Origin: Candidatus Kaiserbacteria bacterium RIFCSPLOWO2_01_FULL_45_25 | Lineage (GTDB): Bacteria; Patescibacteriota; Minisyncoccia; Phycocordibacterales; UBA918 | Direction: 5' to 3' | Length of the DNA stretch: 54,152 nt | Assembly (NCBI GenBank): GCA_001781415.1 | Contig: MFLT01000006.1 | Coordinates: 9,387-63,538 of the forward strand | Shown here: piece after piece, positions 40,537 through 46,761 of the stretch | How positions within the stretch are numbered: position 1 is the stretch's first letter | Layout: every line of letters begins with the position of its first letter | The notes under the pieces: model-generated | Databases searched by the model: none | What the model was told of the DNA's origin: nothing | Seen by the model: only the letters and a program-made list of their open reading frames with translations | Made by a program: the position numbers and the translations under genes

Positions 40537-40562
40537 TGCTTTAAGTATAGCATTGCGATTTT
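40527..40562 (-). promoter_or_regulatory. Inverted repeat over the adaptor promoter and start
   Basis: AAAATCGCATTGC (40527-40539) and GCATTGCGATTTT (40550-40562) pair over 12 of 13 bases and enclose TATACT and the ATG. It may be an operator, or, in RNA, only its proximal arm would be transcribed. Confidence 0.5.
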
Positions 40563-40630
40563 GGCTGACCTTTGCGTTTTACAGAGGTGGTTTATGCGGG
40601 GACCATGCGTTATATGAATTCAATATTTTG

Positions 40631-40703
40631 TCCATCCACCTGGACTCGAACCAGGGACCATGCGTGTATAAGACGCAGGCTCTACCAACTGAGCTATGGA
40701 TGG
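40631..40703 (-). tRNA. tRNA-Ile, anticodon UAU
   Basis: 73 nt on the minus strand. Acceptor CCATCCA/TGGATGG, D arm GCTC-AGTTGGTA-GAGC, anticodon arm TGCGT-CTTATAC-ACGCA, T arm CCTGG-TTCGAGT-CCAGG, discriminator A; CCA is not encoded. Positions 34-36 are TAT (40670-40668), which reads AUA without lysidine. Most bacteria read AUA with a lysidine-modified CAU tRNA. Confidence 0.9.
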
Positions 40704-40805
40704 ACAAAAAACTTAATTCATACAAGTTTCGTTCATTCGGTCATAAAAGCATATCACTGTGTTCTAAGCTTTTGCGACTCTCATTCACTTACTTGTAACC
40801 CCTCG

Positions 40806-40830
40806 GCTCCACCAACTGAGCTATGGATGG
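40806..40830 (-). pseudogene. Truncated tRNA 5' half
   Basis: Minus-strand CCATCCATAGCTCAGTTGGT then GGAGC repeats the 5' acceptor and D arm of the tRNA at 40631-40703 with one change. No anticodon stem, T arm or 3' acceptor follows. Confidence 0.7.
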
Positions 40831-40873
40831 TTGGGTGGTGAAACTATAGCGTATTTGCAGAATAGAGACAAAC

Positions 40874-40897
40874 AAGCCCCTTCGCGAGAAGGGGCTT
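40874..40897 (-). terminator. Rho-independent terminator
   Basis: AAGCCCC / GGGGCTT with an extended TTC/GAA stem, after the 46-residue gene on the minus strand. Confidence 0.7.
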
Positions 40898-40914
40898 CGT
40901 CAGTCCATTTTGGA

Positions 40915-41055
40915 TCATTGTTTTTGATTCCTCTGGTTTTGCTTGTGACGGCGGCTTGAGCGTCGATTGATGGCCGCAAGACCGTCTTCGCCAGTGTCCT
41001 GAATAGAGCTTTGGTAAAGCTTCACCCAAATAAGAAAGAGAAGCCAGGGGTTCAT
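40915..41055 (-). CDS. 46-residue orphan protein
   Basis: ATG 41055 lies seven bases after AAGGAG on the minus strand. The product begins MNPWLLFLIWVKLYQSSIQD and ends in a very basic RRSSRRHKQNQRNQKQ tail. A hydrophobic start with a basic end could make it a small membrane-associated or nucleic-acid-binding peptide. A TTGCTG-N17-TATACC promoter can be seen upstream and a terminator downstream, so it is a complete miniature unit. It is not recognised. Confidence 0.6.
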   Translation of the reverse strand: MNPWLLFLIWVKLYQSSIQDTGEDGLAAINRRSSRRHKQNQRNQKQ

Positions 41056-41114
41056 TTCTATCTCCTTTGCGTTTGAGGCGACTACGATTCCAAGTAAAAG
41101 TATACGGTATATAT

Positions 41115-41153
41115 AACCAAAAGGCCACCAGCTTTGCTGGTGGCCTTTTGGTT
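41115..41153 (-). terminator. Rho-independent terminator
   Basis: Perfect 18-base stem AACCAAAAGGCCACCAGC with TTT loop directly after the nitroreductase stop. Confidence 0.9.
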
Positions 41154-41157
41154 TAGA

Positions 41158-41787
41158 TTAGATTCGAACCACTATATCATCTAGGTTCTTTCGCACTTTT
41201 GCATAGTTTTGGGTTTCGTCTTCGGTTGAACGGTAACCAATTGCAAGAATCACAGTGGCGTGTAGGTTGTGTGCACTGAGTCCTAGTATTTCATTGAAAC
41301 CAGCTGGGTTAAAGCCTTCCATTGGGGCGTTGTCGATTCCTTTTTCGGCAGCAGCGATCATCATGGTACCAAGAGCAATGTACGCTTGCTTCTGTGCCCA
41401 GACTAGGCGATCAGCTTCAGTGCGGTTAGTTAGGTCTCCGACCATCATGTCTTTGTATCCATCAACTGCGCCAGCTGGGAGGCTACGGGTGCGTTCAATG
41501 CGAGCTGTGTACTCAGCGATGTAAGTGGCGTCCACATCAGTACGAGCCGCCAAGACCAACAGCGCACTGTTCTCACCAACCTGTCCTTGGTTGTATGCGT
41601 GTCCCACCAAGGCTTGCTTCTTTTCCTTATCAGTCACTACCACAATCTTGAATGGTTGGAGGCCATAAGATGTAGCGGCTAGATTCCCGGCTTCGAGGAT
41701 GTATTCCAGGTCATCGGCCGACACTTCCTTGGTCGCGTCAAACTTCTTGGTGGCGTAACGCCACTTTAACCAATTTTTTGTATGCAT
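41158..41787 (-). CDS. Nitroreductase-family NAD(P)H:FMN oxidoreductase
   Basis: 209 residues from ATG 41787, eight bases after TATACT; an upstream in-frame ATG would cross the neighbouring promoter. Family features are MHTKNWLKWRYATKKFD (the RRS/RYATK FMN-phosphate block), AATSYGLQPFKIVVV, VGENSALLVLAARTD, AYIALGTMMIAAAEKGIDNAPMEGF and LHATVILAIGYRS. This fits NfsB/YdgI-like enzymes that reduce nitro compounds or quinones with FMN. The physiological substrate is unknown. Confidence 0.92.
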   Translation of the reverse strand: MHTKNWLKWRYATKKFDATKEVSADDLEYILEAGNLAATSYGLQPFKIVVVTDKEKKQALVGHAYNQGQVGENSALLVLAARTDVDATYIAEYTARIERTRSLPAGAVDGYKDMMVGDLTNRTEADRLVWAQKQAYIALGTMMIAAAEKGIDNAPMEGFNPAGFNEILGLSAHNLHATVILAIGYRSTEDETQNYAKVRKNLDDIVVRI

Positions 41788-41851
41788 AGGCAGTGAGTAT
41801 ACGTGGGTAGGGGTGAACATGGTAGACGGTATAACCTGTGTATGGGCGTAG

Positions 41852-41879
41852 TGACATTGTAATGACAATGTCATATACT
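41852..41879 (+). promoter_or_regulatory. Palindromic operator abutting the antitoxin -10 box
   Basis: TGACATTGT-AATG-ACAATGTCA (41852-41873, nine-base perfect arms) runs straight into TATACT (41874-41879), with ATG six bases on. Typical of autoregulation by a RelB/DinJ dimer. Confidence 0.75.
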
Positions 41880-41885
41880 GTACCC

Positions 41886-42134
41886 ATGGCTAGAAACAAA
41901 CAAACTACACTGCAGATACGAATTGATGAAGAAACGAAAGACCAGGCCAAACACATTTTGGGTGAACTTGGTCTCGATATGTCTAGTGCAATTAAACTTT
42001 TTTTGCGAAATATTATTATTACCGAATCAGTACCATTAGAACTCCGAAGTGAAAAGGGGATGCTGGCTGAGCGGAAGTGTGAGCTCTTGCGGGATGTGGC
42101 GCTGGAGTCGGCGCGGGAGCGGCGGACAAAGTAA
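41886..42134 (+). CDS. RelB/DinJ-type antitoxin, apparently orphan
   Basis: 82 residues from ATG 41886. The N-terminus TTLQIRIDEETKDQAKHILGELGLDMSSAIKLFLRNIIITESVPLEL is the ribbon-helix-helix of RelB/DinJ antitoxins. The C-terminus is a basic helix (SEKGMLAERKCELLRDVALESARERR), the part that normally wraps a toxin. No toxin gene follows; a terminator overlaps the next bases. It may be a solitary regulator, a remnant, or a partner for a toxin elsewhere. Confidence 0.85.
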   Translation: MARNKQTTLQIRIDEETKDQAKHILGELGLDMSSAIKLFLRNIIITESVPLELRSEKGMLAERKCELLRDVALESARERRTK

Positions 42135-42135
42135 A

Positions 42136-42165
42136 AGCCGCGAGTCCTGGGTAGGATTCGCGGCT
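42136..42165. terminator. Bidirectional terminator
   Basis: AAGCCGCGAGTCC / GGATTCGCGGCT after the antitoxin. It also ends the unit on the minus strand. Bases 42166-42327 hold no gene apart from a GAGGAG site with a five-codon frame (42233-42250, minus). Confidence 0.65.
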
Positions 42166-42327
42166 GAGGCAGCTGACTCGCTTGGAAAAGTGTTGCTGCC
42201 TGCCAAGTTGTTGTGGGGGATGGCGACCCCGTTTAGGTACAGAGACTCATTTCATCTCCTCGGTATGGTTGAGGCGATTGTCCGGCGTGCGCACGCGGCA
42301 GGCCAGACTCTTGGCCGCGGGCGCGCG

Positions 42328-42462
42328 TCAGGTGTAATTGCTGCCCAGGCCGCCGGTGAGGAAGGTGATGCCGCCGGCCACCGCGCTGTTGGTGGTGTGG
42401 CGAACGCCCAGATCGAACTTGGTGTAGTACGAGCTCTGCGGGAACTGCGAGGGATCTTTCAT
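42328..42462 (-). CDS. 44-residue orphan peptide
   Basis: ATG 42462 follows AAGGAG by seven bases and a textbook promoter lies at 42531-42559. The product MKDPSQFPQSSYYTKFDLGV... ends GGITFLTGGLGSNYT. It has a Gly-rich, weakly hydrophobic C-terminus and no cysteine; it is not recognised. The same frame continues after the TGA for 26 codons before a second TGA, so the gene could be the broken 5' part of a longer one. Confidence 0.55.
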   Translation of the reverse strand: MKDPSQFPQSSYYTKFDLGVRHTTNSAVAGGITFLTGGLGSNYT

Positions 42463-42530
42463 GAAGGTTCTCCTTGGTGGAAAGGTCACGCCTCTCGGTT
42501 CACTGGGACTCCAGCGAATGAGGCAATGAC

Positions 42531-42559
42531 ACAATAGCACACTATGCTCTCAGTGTCAA
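42531..42559 (-). promoter_or_regulatory. Strong sigma70-like promoter
   Basis: TTGACA (42554-42559), a 17-base spacer and TATTGT (42531-42536) on the minus strand. Confidence 0.65.
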
Positions 42560-42569
42560 CACCAAAGGA

Positions 42570-42598
42570 AACCGCCGCAAGCAAGGCCTGCGGCGGGT
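42570..42598 (-). terminator. Rho-independent terminator
   Basis: ACCGCCGCA / TGCGGCGGGT stem, then TTTCCTTT as read on the minus strand; ends the secreted-protein unit. Confidence 0.75.
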
Positions 42599-42612
42599 AT
42601 CGTTGGGAACTT

Positions 42613-43002
42613 TTAGAACTGTGCCCAGGTCACTTGAAGTGGCCAAGGTCGTCCGCCCTCACCGAATTGGTGTTTCAGATTGAGACTGAGTCGTCCGATT
42701 TGGTTGGTGCAGAATCGGTAACCGTTGTCGGTGGCTCTCTGACTCCAGCCCGGCGTCTGTGAGCTGGTCGACCAGTTGATGCCAGTTCGGTTGATCAGCT
42801 GCACACAAGTGTCTCTCTGGTTGGTGTGGAGCTGAATTTGTTGCTCGCTTACCAGTTCCGTTGTGGCGGGGTGTATGTCAGCCATCACTTCGACGAAGCG
42901 CGGAATGACAACCACAAAGTTTAGACTGGCTGAACTTTGGCTTTCGGCCCACAGCGGCGAGTAGCCGAGGCAGAGGGCAAGAATCAAAAGAACTTTTTTC
43001 AC
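42613..43002 (-). CDS. Small secreted protein (GTG start)
   Basis: 129 residues starting at GTG 43002, six bases after AAGGAG. A signal peptide KKVLLILALCLGYSPLWAES is followed by a beta-rich mature chain of about 110 residues (ASLNFVVVIPRFVEVMADI; QIQLHTNQRDTCVQLINRTG; GYRFCTNQIGRLSLNLKHQFG) with two cysteines placed for one disulfide. The layout recalls small pilin- or adhesin-like beta sandwiches, but no family is certain. It lies 19 bp after the 102-residue gene and probably shares its message. Confidence 0.65.
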   Translation of the reverse strand: MKKVLLILALCLGYSPLWAESQSSASLNFVVVIPRFVEVMADIHPATTELVSEQQIQLHTNQRDTCVQLINRTGINWSTSSQTPGWSQRATDNGYRFCTNQIGRLSLNLKHQFGEGGRPWPLQVTWAQF

Positions 43003-43021
43003 ACATTTCTCCTTGTTGTTA

Positions 43022-43330
43022 TTAAGTACACAAAGTGTGTTCGTCTGAAGTCGCCTTAAGCGATTGAAGCAGCGAGCATCGATTTTTCAAATCAAACTCC
43101 ACCGTACCTTGATTGTGTGTGTACAGTCTGCAGTATTGAGGTGCTTCGAAGGTTGGCATATCGAAGTCGACGTACATAAACGGACTGAGGAACAGACCGT
43201 CTTCTGGTGCATACAATGCCCAGAGCATACGATTACGTACCAGCCAAATGTTTTCATCAATTGGGGTGTAGGCGCAGTACGGGCCAAGTATTTTGTCTCT
43301 AGGTACTTCAGGAAAGGGTTTGTTGGACAT
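43022..43330 (-). CDS. Orphan 102-residue protein
   Basis: MSNKPFPEVPRDKILGPYCAYTPIDENIWLVRNRMLWALYAPEDGLF... is a soluble, aromatic-rich chain with three cysteines and a Glu/Phe/Asp-rich middle. The start at 43330 is the least certain in this group: the only purine run upstream is AGAG. TATAAA at 43379-43384 just after the terminator could be its -10 box. It is followed at 19 bp by the secreted protein. Not recognised. Confidence 0.5.
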   Translation of the reverse strand: MSNKPFPEVPRDKILGPYCAYTPIDENIWLVRNRMLWALYAPEDGLFLSPFMYVDFDMPTFEAPQYCRLYTHNQGTVEFDLKNRCSLLQSLKATSDEHTLCT

Positions 43331-43390
43331 GAGTGGTCTCTGGTTGTGGAAAGAAGAATCTGAAAGCAGAATGCCATTTTTATACAAAAA

Positions 43391-43425
43391 AGCAACCCCG
43401 ACGCCTAATAGGCGTCGGGGTTGCT
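43391..43425. terminator. Bidirectional terminator
   Basis: Perfect 15-base stem AGCAACCCCGACGCC with TAATA loop, six bases after the recG stop on the minus strand. Confidence 0.9.
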
Positions 43426-43431
43426 TGTCTG

Positions 43432-45630
43432 TTATTCCATATGAAGATTTTTACTCAGAAGATCAATTTTCTTGGCGATGACAGGATAGTTCTTGAGGGT
43501 TGAATCGCTGGCGATAAGGGCCTGGGCTTCTTTGCGGGCCGCCTCGACCATCTTGATGTTCTTTATTGCTTCCATGCCAAGGTCAGTGAGGCCCCACTGC
43601 TTCATGCCATAGAGTTCGCCTGAGCCACGCAGTGTGAGGTCGTACTCAGCCAGTTCAAAACCATTCTTGGCTTCAGTGAGGGCTTTGAGTCGCTCGAGAG
43701 TCTTGCCACTTTTGCCGGTTGAGTCTTTGGTGGTGACGGCAAAACAGTACGCTTGGTGTGTTCCGCGTACCACTCGACCGCGTAGTTGGTGAAGTTGAGC
43801 GAGTCCAAATCGTTCAGCGCCTTCAATAATGATATTGGTAGCGTTTGGTACGTTTACTCCTACTTCCACCACTGAAGTCGCAACCAAGATATCAATTTCG
43901 TGACTGAGGAATTTTAGCATCACTGTGTCTTTTTCTTTTGGAGTCATCTTGCTGTGCAAGATATCGATGCGGGCGTCTTTGAAGACTAGCTTTTTGAGTC
44001 GTTCCGCTTCTTGCTTCACGGACTTGAGTTGCAGTGCATTTTCTTTGCTTGGGTCTGGTTCTTCAATGCGTGGACAGATCACATACGCTTGGCGGCCGGA
44101 GGCCAGTTCGCCACGCACATGGTCATATACTTCATTCATCAAGCTCGGGGTAAATATTTTGGTGATGATTGGCTTCCGGCCTTTTGGCATTTCATCAAGC
44201 AGTGAAATATCAAGATCTCCGTACACGGTAAGGGCTAGGGTGCGGGGTATAGGGGTGGCGGTCATTGAGAGGAGGTGTGGCATCCGCTCGTCCTTCTTGG
44301 CTAGAGCGCGGCGCTGATTGGTCCCGAAGCGGTGTTGCTCATCAATGATGACGTGGGCAAGGTGCTTGAACTCCACTGACTTATAGATAAGGGCATGGGT
44401 ACCAATTAGAATTGGTATCTCACCGTTCTTTACCCATTTCAGTAACTGGGCTTTTGAGATTGGTGTTGGTTTTTCTGGATTACTTTTAGATGGAAACTTA
44501 AAACAGCCACTACCGGTAATAAGCCCAATTTGGATTGGTAGATGTTTGAAGTAACCAATGAAACTTTCGAAGTGTTGTTTTGCGAGAATTTCCGTCGGCG
44601 CCATGTACGCGACTTGGAGATTGCCGTATTGGAGCTTGGCGGCGGCACCTTCAGGTGGACGAGAAGTAGCGACCGCGTACGCAGTAGTAGCAGCCACTGC
44701 CGTCTTGCCACTTCCCACATCTCCTTCAAGAAGCCTGGACATTGGGTGCTTGCCACTGAAGTCGGTGAGGATGTCGTCGATAGATTTCTTCTGGGCATTA
44801 GTGAGTGGGAAGGGGAAGCGAGAGGTAAAGGCCTCAATATGTTTCTTGTCTGTGACTACTACATAACTAGACGTCACACTAATCTGTGCGCGTTCTCGCG
44901 CTTTGGCCGTTTGAATATAAAATACTTCCTCAAAAGCAAAACGCTTGCGAGCACTCTGTGCGTGCTCGGCTTTCTTGGGGGTGTGAATCCACTGCAGAGC
45001 CGTTTGGAGTACTGGTAGGTTGTAGCGTTTGAGAATTTCTTCAGGGATAGGGTCTTCTAGTTTATCCAAGATGCCAGCTCCGAAGCATTTCTGTACAGTA
45101 TGAAAAAACCACTTCGAGGTCACACCTTTTGTTTCGCGATAAACAGGGTAGATGGTCTCGTCTAAATTAGCGGTGTTATTGAAAATTGAATCGTGTCTAT
45201 CGATAGGGAGGCTATCGAGCTTTTCGATTTCGGGATTGGTGAGGTAGAGTTTGCCTTCGTCACCAGCGACTTTGCCGACTAGCTTCACATACATACCATC
45301 GGTGAGCATCTTGGCGATGTATGGTTGGTTGAACCACATGATTTTCATGCGAGCGGTGCCGTCTTCAACCCAACCTTCAGAAATTGGCACCTTGCTCTTC
45401 CAAGATTTGCGGGTGTTGAGACCACCAATTTGCCCAAAGATAATTGCGTCCTGGCCTTTGACTAGTGAACCAACCGCCTGGATATCAGATACGTCTTCGT
45501 ACCGTTGGGGAAGGTGAAGGAGGAGTTGCTCGACTGTGGCGATACCCAAGCGCTTGAGGGCTTTTTTGTGGGGCTCATCAAGACGGAAGTGGGTGGTGAG
45601 TAAATCAGAGGGAAGCATATCGTCAATCAT
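43432..45630 (-). CDS. recG: ATP-dependent DNA helicase RecG
   Basis: 732 residues. The N-terminal wedge domain begins with a helix-hairpin region (HKKALKRLGIATVEQLLLHLPQRYEDVS) and an OB fold. The helicase has Walker A LLEGDVGSGKTAVAA, motif Ia VAYMAPTEILAKQHF, the DEQH box VIIDEQHRFG, MTATPIPRTLAL, and VATSVVEVGVNVPNA with QLRGRVVRG. RecG remodels stalled replication forks and Holliday junctions. TACTAT lies nine bases before ATG with no ribosome site. Confidence 0.96.
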   Translation of the reverse strand: MIDDMLPSDLLTTHFRLDEPHKKALKRLGIATVEQLLLHLPQRYEDVSDIQAVGSLVKGQDAIIFGQIGGLNTRKSWKSKVPISEGWVEDGTARMKIMWFNQPYIAKMLTDGMYVKLVGKVAGDEGKLYLTNPEIEKLDSLPIDRHDSIFNNTANLDETIYPVYRETKGVTSKWFFHTVQKCFGAGILDKLEDPIPEEILKRYNLPVLQTALQWIHTPKKAEHAQSARKRFAFEEVFYIQTAKARERAQISVTSSYVVVTDKKHIEAFTSRFPFPLTNAQKKSIDDILTDFSGKHPMSRLLEGDVGSGKTAVAATTAYAVATSRPPEGAAAKLQYGNLQVAYMAPTEILAKQHFESFIGYFKHLPIQIGLITGSGCFKFPSKSNPEKPTPISKAQLLKWVKNGEIPILIGTHALIYKSVEFKHLAHVIIDEQHRFGTNQRRALAKKDERMPHLLSMTATPIPRTLALTVYGDLDISLLDEMPKGRKPIITKIFTPSLMNEVYDHVRGELASGRQAYVICPRIEEPDPSKENALQLKSVKQEAERLKKLVFKDARIDILHSKMTPKEKDTVMLKFLSHEIDILVATSVVEVGVNVPNATNIIIEGAERFGLAQLHQLRGRVVRGTHQAYCFAVTTKDSTGKSGKTLERLKALTEAKNGFELAEYDLTLRGSGELYGMKQWGLTDLGMEAIKNIKMVEAARKEAQALIASDSTLKNYPVIAKKIDLLSKNLHME

Positions 45631-45670
45631 ATCAGACTAATAGTACAGGGAGGAGAAAGTCTGGTTATAA

Positions 45671-45699
45671 TTGACTTATGCACAAAAATGTGCTATTAT
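45671..45699 (+). promoter_or_regulatory. Promoter with an inverted repeat in the spacer
   Basis: TTGACT (45671-45676), a 17-base spacer and TATTAT (45694-45699). The spacer holds GCACA-AAAA-TGTGC, a likely repressor site. Confidence 0.6.
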
Positions 45700-45758
45700 A
45701 TAAACAACTATGAGACGGGCGTCTTGTGGTAAGAACAGCTCTTTTGGAGTTCAAGAAC

Positions 45759-46088
45759 ATGTGCAAAGTTTTCATTGTTGGTGCAACTGGTGTTCGTAAG
45801 ATTGATTCGGCTGATCTTGAAGCTGGTGTGCGCCTCGCGCAGACGTTCGAGAAGTTGGCGGCCCGGGACAAACCGAAGCCGGTTGCCAAGATGCAGTCGA
45901 AGCCGGTTGCCAGGGTCTGCGGTACGTATGCACCGGCACCGCTCCAGCAAGGCGGTCACCTGGTCAAACCTTTCGTCGAAGACAAGGATGACTACGGCGA
46001 CCATTACCGCATGCGCTGCAACGCATCCCATGAGCGCCGTAAAACACGATTCCTGACGGAACGCCGTCGCGAAGTGGTGCGGTACTAA
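45759..46088 (+). CDS. Basic orphan protein, 109 residues
   Basis: MCKVFIVGATGVRKIDSADLEAG... starts at ATG 45759 with GGAG nine bases upstream; a GTG at 45726 would add eleven residues. After a hydrophobic strand and a helix, two near-repeats KPKPVAKMQ and SKPVARVCG appear, then an acidic patch and a strongly basic end (ERRKTRFLTERRREVVRY). The basic ends suggest nucleic-acid binding. It is not recognised. The promoter with an operator-like spacer and a long terminator hairpin make it a complete cassette. Confidence 0.6.
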   Translation: MCKVFIVGATGVRKIDSADLEAGVRLAQTFEKLAARDKPKPVAKMQSKPVARVCGTYAPAPLQQGGHLVKPFVEDKDDYGDHYRMRCNASHERRKTRFLTERRREVVRY

Positions 46089-46111
46089 AGTAAGTCCGCA
46101 CCCTCGACCAG

Positions 46112-46157
46112 AGCCCCAGAGAAATTAGATTCTGTCTAATTCCTCTGGGGCTTTTTT
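46112..46157 (+). terminator. Rho-independent terminator
   Basis: AGCCCCAGAG ... CTCTGGGGCT with inner AATTAGA/TCTAATT pairing, then TTTTTT. Confidence 0.85.
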
Positions 46158-46158
46158 A

Positions 46159-46188
46159 ATTGACATAATGCAATTAAATGGCGTAGAA
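46159..46188 (+). promoter_or_regulatory. Sigma70-like promoter
   Basis: TTGACA (46159-46164), an 18-base spacer and TAGAAT (46183-46188); leader of about 58 bases. Confidence 0.6.
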
Positions 46189-46251
46189 TAGTCAGTGACT
46201 TAGGTGGGCTAAGTCGCGATCTTTCATTTCAAAAATTTTTGGAGTATAAGC

Positions 46252-46554
46252 ATGCCCGGACTGACATTGTGTGGTGATTTGGGAGAGTGGGTGGGTGACG
46301 AGGATCTCTTGAATTGTTGTCCCGAAGACACCAATGAGCCACCTAACGACGATTTTGACACGCGTTTGCGTGTCATGGCCGAAGGGGCGTGGGTGAATCC
46401 GCAAGTCGGCTTCTGTACTGAAGAGGACAGGATCAACTTTTTGCCAGGTGTCAACGCCGACGCTGGCACTGAAGAAGGTGAAGTTGTGGTCCAGGTGTCG
46501 ACGCGCCACACGTTGTCTTTGCCGGTTGACGCTCGGCCTGACTACACCCGTTGA
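46252..46554 (+). CDS. Acidic orphan protein, 100 residues
   Basis: MPGLTLCGDLGEWVGDEDLLNCCPEDTNEPPNDDFDTRLRV... starts seven bases after GGAG. The chain is very acidic and has four cysteines, three of them in the first 25 residues. A strand-rich end GEVVVQVSTRHTLSLPVD follows. No family is recognised. The stop TGA is followed at once by ATG in the same frame, opening a 30-residue frame, which suggests reinitiation. Confidence 0.6.
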   Translation: MPGLTLCGDLGEWVGDEDLLNCCPEDTNEPPNDDFDTRLRVMAEGAWVNPQVGFCTEEDRINFLPGVNADAGTEEGEVVVQVSTRHTLSLPVDARPDYTR

Positions 46555-46647
46555 ATGGAAGTGGATTTCGCCACTGACTTGCAGCTGCGGGTTGGTTCAC
46601 GTGAACGTGTGCCGATCGGTCGCTACCGTCGGTACGTCCGCAAGTAA
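46555..46647 (+). CDS. 30-residue basic peptide, coupled to the acidic protein
   Basis: MEVDFATDLQLRVGSRERVP followed by IGRYRRYVRK, starting directly after the upstream TGA and in the same frame. The highly basic end contrasts with the acidic upstream protein. Translation probably depends on reinitiation, or the TGA is an in-frame interruption of one 131-codon gene. Confidence 0.4.
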   Translation: MEVDFATDLQLRVGSRERVPIGRYRRYVRK

Positions 46648-46666
46648 GCAGCGATGCTGTCGAGAG

Positions 46667-46710
46667 AGCCCGGTAGAAAGAAGATTCGTCTTCTTTCTAC
46701 CGGGCTTTTT
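46667..46710 (+). terminator. Rho-independent terminator
   Basis: Perfect 18-base stem AGCCCGGTAGAAAGAAGA with TTCG loop and TTTTT. Confidence 0.9.
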
Positions 46711-46761
46711 ATAATTTGATATACTACTCGTTCGTTTATTACATTTTATTTTGCACACAGC

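Noticed and set aside
40806..40830. A second complete tRNA
   Set aside because: The bases after the D arm do not form an anticodon stem, T arm or 3' acceptor.
40844..41128. 94-residue minus-strand frame covering the 46-residue gene
   Set aside because: It has no ribosome site, runs through a terminator, and lies in a different frame from the AAGGAG-led 46-codon gene.
43376..43387. Upstream starts for the 102-residue protein
   Set aside because: They need a TTG start, or another frame, inside the terminator and -10 region.
45710..45799. Overlapping 29-codon frame starting at 45710
   Set aside because: It has no ribosome site, overlaps the better-supported start at 45759 in another frame, and its Cys/Ser-rich product looks random.
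42328..46647. TGA recoded as a sense codon (as in some CPR lineages)
   Set aside because: TGA ends several complete genes followed by terminators (for example 8875, 29836, 31319 and 48994), so it is a stop here. The in-frame TGAs are reported as local oddities only.
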